Part shown: positions 4,920 through 6,391 of the stretch, piece after piece | Layout: each line of letters opens with the position of its first letter | Position numbering within the stretch: position 1 is the stretch's first letter | Position numbers and translations under genes: made by a program | Assembly (NCBI GenBank): GCA_016209665.1 | Contig: JACQVT010000630.1 | Span: forward strand, 1-6,391 | Source: Planctomycetota bacterium | GTDB lineage: Bacteria; Planctomycetota; Phycisphaerae; UBA1845; PWPN01 | Reading direction: 5' to 3' | DNA: 6,391 nt | Notes under the pieces: model-generated | Databases searched by the model: none | Told to the model about the DNA's origin: nothing | The model's input: only the letters and a program-made list of their open reading frames with translations

Positions 4920-6320
4920 TTGTACACCAAGACGTATCTGTTTCCATGGCATCGAGCGGTGCTGTTTCTGTCGGTGCTCGTGATCGCTCGGCCGTTGCTG
5001 TCCCAGACGCAGCCGAGTCCTCCATCGGCCGGCCGGCCGGCAACCTCGCCCGCAAGCCAACCGGCGACGCAGCCAACCACGGCGCCCGCGGAACCCTGGC
5101 CGGCGAACGTCCGGCCGTTCAGCCTCGACCGGCCGACCATGACCGACGACTGGTTCGGCCTGGGCAAGCCCGCCCGCGACGTCGGCATCGACATGAAGTT
5201 CTTCTGGCTCCAGCACTGGTTCGACCTCATGGGCGGCGGGCTGCGGACCGGGTCGAACAAGTCCGACGCCACCATGGACTGGTTCATGACCTTCGACCTG
5301 GATAAGATGGGGCTGGTGCCGGGGGGCGACATCCTCGTGCACGCCCGCGAACAGTGGGGCGGAAACTCGGTCGGCAAGAACCAGAACAGCATCAACCGCG
5401 TGACGGGAGCCAACCAGCAGGTCAACGACGACGCGGACGGCACGCGTTCGATCCACGTCGACCAGTTGTGGTACCGGCAGAAGTTCTTCAACGGCAAGGT
5501 GGCGATCCAGCTCGGGCACCTCGACTATCAGACGATCATCGACCGCAACGCCTACGCCAACAGCGAGGACATCCAGTTCCAGAATGCGGCCCTGGACAAC
5601 AACCCCGTGATCCCGAATGCGGGGCAGACCGGCCTGGGGGTGGCGGCCACCCTCAAGCCGTGGGATTGGTACACGCTGATTCTGGGTGTTGGGGATGCCC
5701 AGCGGGTGTTGTACCAGACGGGCTTTCACACCACGTTCCACGACGAGGCGTGGTTCATGAGCTACATGGAGCACGGTTTCCAGGTCAAGCTGCCGACGCC
5801 CCGCGGGCCTCTGACCGGCAACTACCGGTTCGGCCTGGTCTACGACCCCGTGCCGCGGACCGTGTTCGTCAGCCCGAACGACAAGCCCGACCGCGATGGG
5901 AACGATTACGGATTCTATACGAGCTTCGACCAGTTGCTGTATCGCGAGGGGCCCACCGACGAGCAGGGACTGGGCTGGTTCTTCCGCTACGGCTGGCGGG
6001 AGGACGACTTGGTCAACGATGCCGGGGCCAACTACTTCAGCCAGTTCTGGTCGACGGGTCTGGCGTATATGGGGCTGCTGCCGACGCGGGACCGCGACGT
6101 GATGGGCCTGGCCGTCGCCCAGTTGCTGCCGTCGCAGACCTACCGGGACCGGCGGGACATCCACCTGGACGGGGAGACCATCTGCGAGTGGTATTATGCC
6201 TTCGCCCTGACGCCGTGGTGTGTCATTACGCCGGATTTCCAGTATATTAATGCGCCCAACGGCGGGGCGACGGTCAGCCACGCGCTCGTGGGCGGCATCC
6301 GGGTCCGCGTGACGTTCTAA
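4920..6320 (+). CDS. OprB-family carbohydrate-selective outer-membrane porin
   Basis: A 466-residue outer-membrane beta-barrel expected to admit sugars into the periplasm. It starts at TTG (4920). A signal peptide (residues 1 to about 29, core AVLFLSVLVIA) is followed by a low-complexity linker of Pro, Ala, Thr, Ser and Gln (about 30-60, for example SPASQPATQPTTAPAEP), a style common in Planctomycetota secreted proteins. The barrel runs from about 76 to the end with alternating aromatic and polar residues. OprB-like landmarks are DQLWYRQKFFNGKVAIQLGHLD (181-202, split here as DQLWYRQ and KVAIQLGHLD), the asparagine-rich region with NNPVIPNAG (227-235), and the C-terminal block EWYYAFALTPW ... 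PDFQYINAPNGG (423-449). It ends VRVTF; a terminal Phe is the usual BAM-recognition residue. No inner-membrane transporter or TonB system is adjacent. Substrate unknown; the family is well supported. Confidence 0.88.
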   Translation: MYTKTYLFPWHRAVLFLSVLVIARPLLSQTQPSPPSAGRPATSPASQPATQPTTAPAEPWPANVRPFSLDRPTMTDDWFGLGKPARDVGIDMKFFWLQHWFDLMGGGLRTGSNKSDATMDWFMTFDLDKMGLVPGGDILVHAREQWGGNSVGKNQNSINRVTGANQQVNDDADGTRSIHVDQLWYRQKFFNGKVAIQLGHLDYQTIIDRNAYANSEDIQFQNAALDNNPVIPNAGQTGLGVAATLKPWDWYTLILGVGDAQRVLYQTGFHTTFHDEAWFMSYMEHGFQVKLPTPRGPLTGNYRFGLVYDPVPRTVFVSPNDKPDRDGNDYGFYTSFDQLLYREGPTDEQGLGWFFRYGWREDDLVNDAGANYFSQFWSTGLAYMGLLPTRDRDVMGLAVAQLLPSQTYRDRRDIHLDGETICEWYYAFALTPWCVITPDFQYINAPNGGATVSHALVGGIRVRVTF

Positions 6321-6324
6321 CCGA

Positions 6325-6344
6325 GGCGGGCAGGGATGCCCGCC
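6325..6344. repeat. GC palindrome with GNRA tetraloop after the porin
   Basis: GGCGGGCA-GGGA-TGCCCGCC forms a perfect 8-bp stem with a GGGA loop, four bases past the porin stop codon. It is followed by CCCCAAGAAGG and not by T residues, so it is not a standard intrinsic terminator, although it may protect or end the transcript. I believe this GGCGGGC/GCCCGCC type of element is dispersed in planctomycete genomes; the remaining 47 bases to the edge show nothing else. Confidence 0.6.
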
Positions 6345-6391
6345 CCCCAAGAAGGTTCTGACCGCCCGGTGGCGAAGGTTGGGCAAAAAGA

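Noticed and set aside
1766..6320. A co-regulated polysaccharide-use cluster joining glycosidase and porin
   Set aside because: The genes are about 1.2 kb apart, separated by a minus-strand cytochrome and repeats, with no shared operator that I can see.
4764..6386. 540-codon minus-strand ORF
   Set aside because: Antisense shadow of the OprB-like porin, low-complexity Arg/Pro/Val composition and no plausible domain.

Overview
This is a GC-rich window with strictly alternating gene order. It suggests a member of the Planctomycetota, probably Phycisphaerae-like. The evidence is of four kinds: a secreted glycosidase ending in a cysteine-bearing dockerin-like tail typical of that phylum; a Pro/Ala/Thr/Gln-rich linker after a porin signal peptide; a polytopic membrane protein with C-terminal tetratricopeptide repeats; and several small GC palindromes and degenerate direct repeats of the kind scattered through planctomycete genomes. 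The assignment is from composition and protein style only; there is no rRNA or marker gene here.

Layout. (1) 1-1584, minus strand: the N-terminal 528 residues of a multi-spanning, TMTC-like TPR membrane protein. It is open across the whole interval and runs off the left edge, so a search requiring a stop codon would miss it. (2) 1585-1765: a 181-base divergent intergenic region with a strong hairpin and weak promoter-like elements on both strands. (3) 1766-3724, plus strand: a secreted clan GH-A glycoside hydrolase (GH39/GH51-like) with a short FN3-like segment and a C-terminal dockerin-like domain. (4) 3725-4128: a 404-base convergent gap with no convincing gene. It holds possible terminators and two unrelated repeat elements, a CACGGATG-type array and a 29-base tandem repeat built on GCGTCCCCTTT. 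(5) 4129-4644, minus strand: a lipoprotein-like class II cytochrome c (c'/c556 type). (6) 4645-4919: a divergent region with a good minus-strand promoter, a perfect 14-base palindrome in the cytochrome leader, and a strong ribosome binding site that fixes a TTG start for the next gene. (7) 4920-6320, plus strand: an OprB-family outer-membrane carbohydrate porin, followed by a GC palindrome with a tetraloop. The last ~45 bases hold nothing I can identify.

Each gene is its own transcription unit (-, +, -, +), so there is no operon. The glycosidase and the porin could both serve polysaccharide use (outside cleavage, then outer-membrane uptake), but nothing in the sequence ties them together. The cytochrome is a small envelope heme protein with no redox partner in view. 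I do not see a convincing undescribed multi-gene system. The items most worth a second look are the repeat elements, including one that appears to have inserted in frame inside the membrane protein, the palindrome in the cytochrome leader, and the variant active-site loop and tail of the glycosidase.
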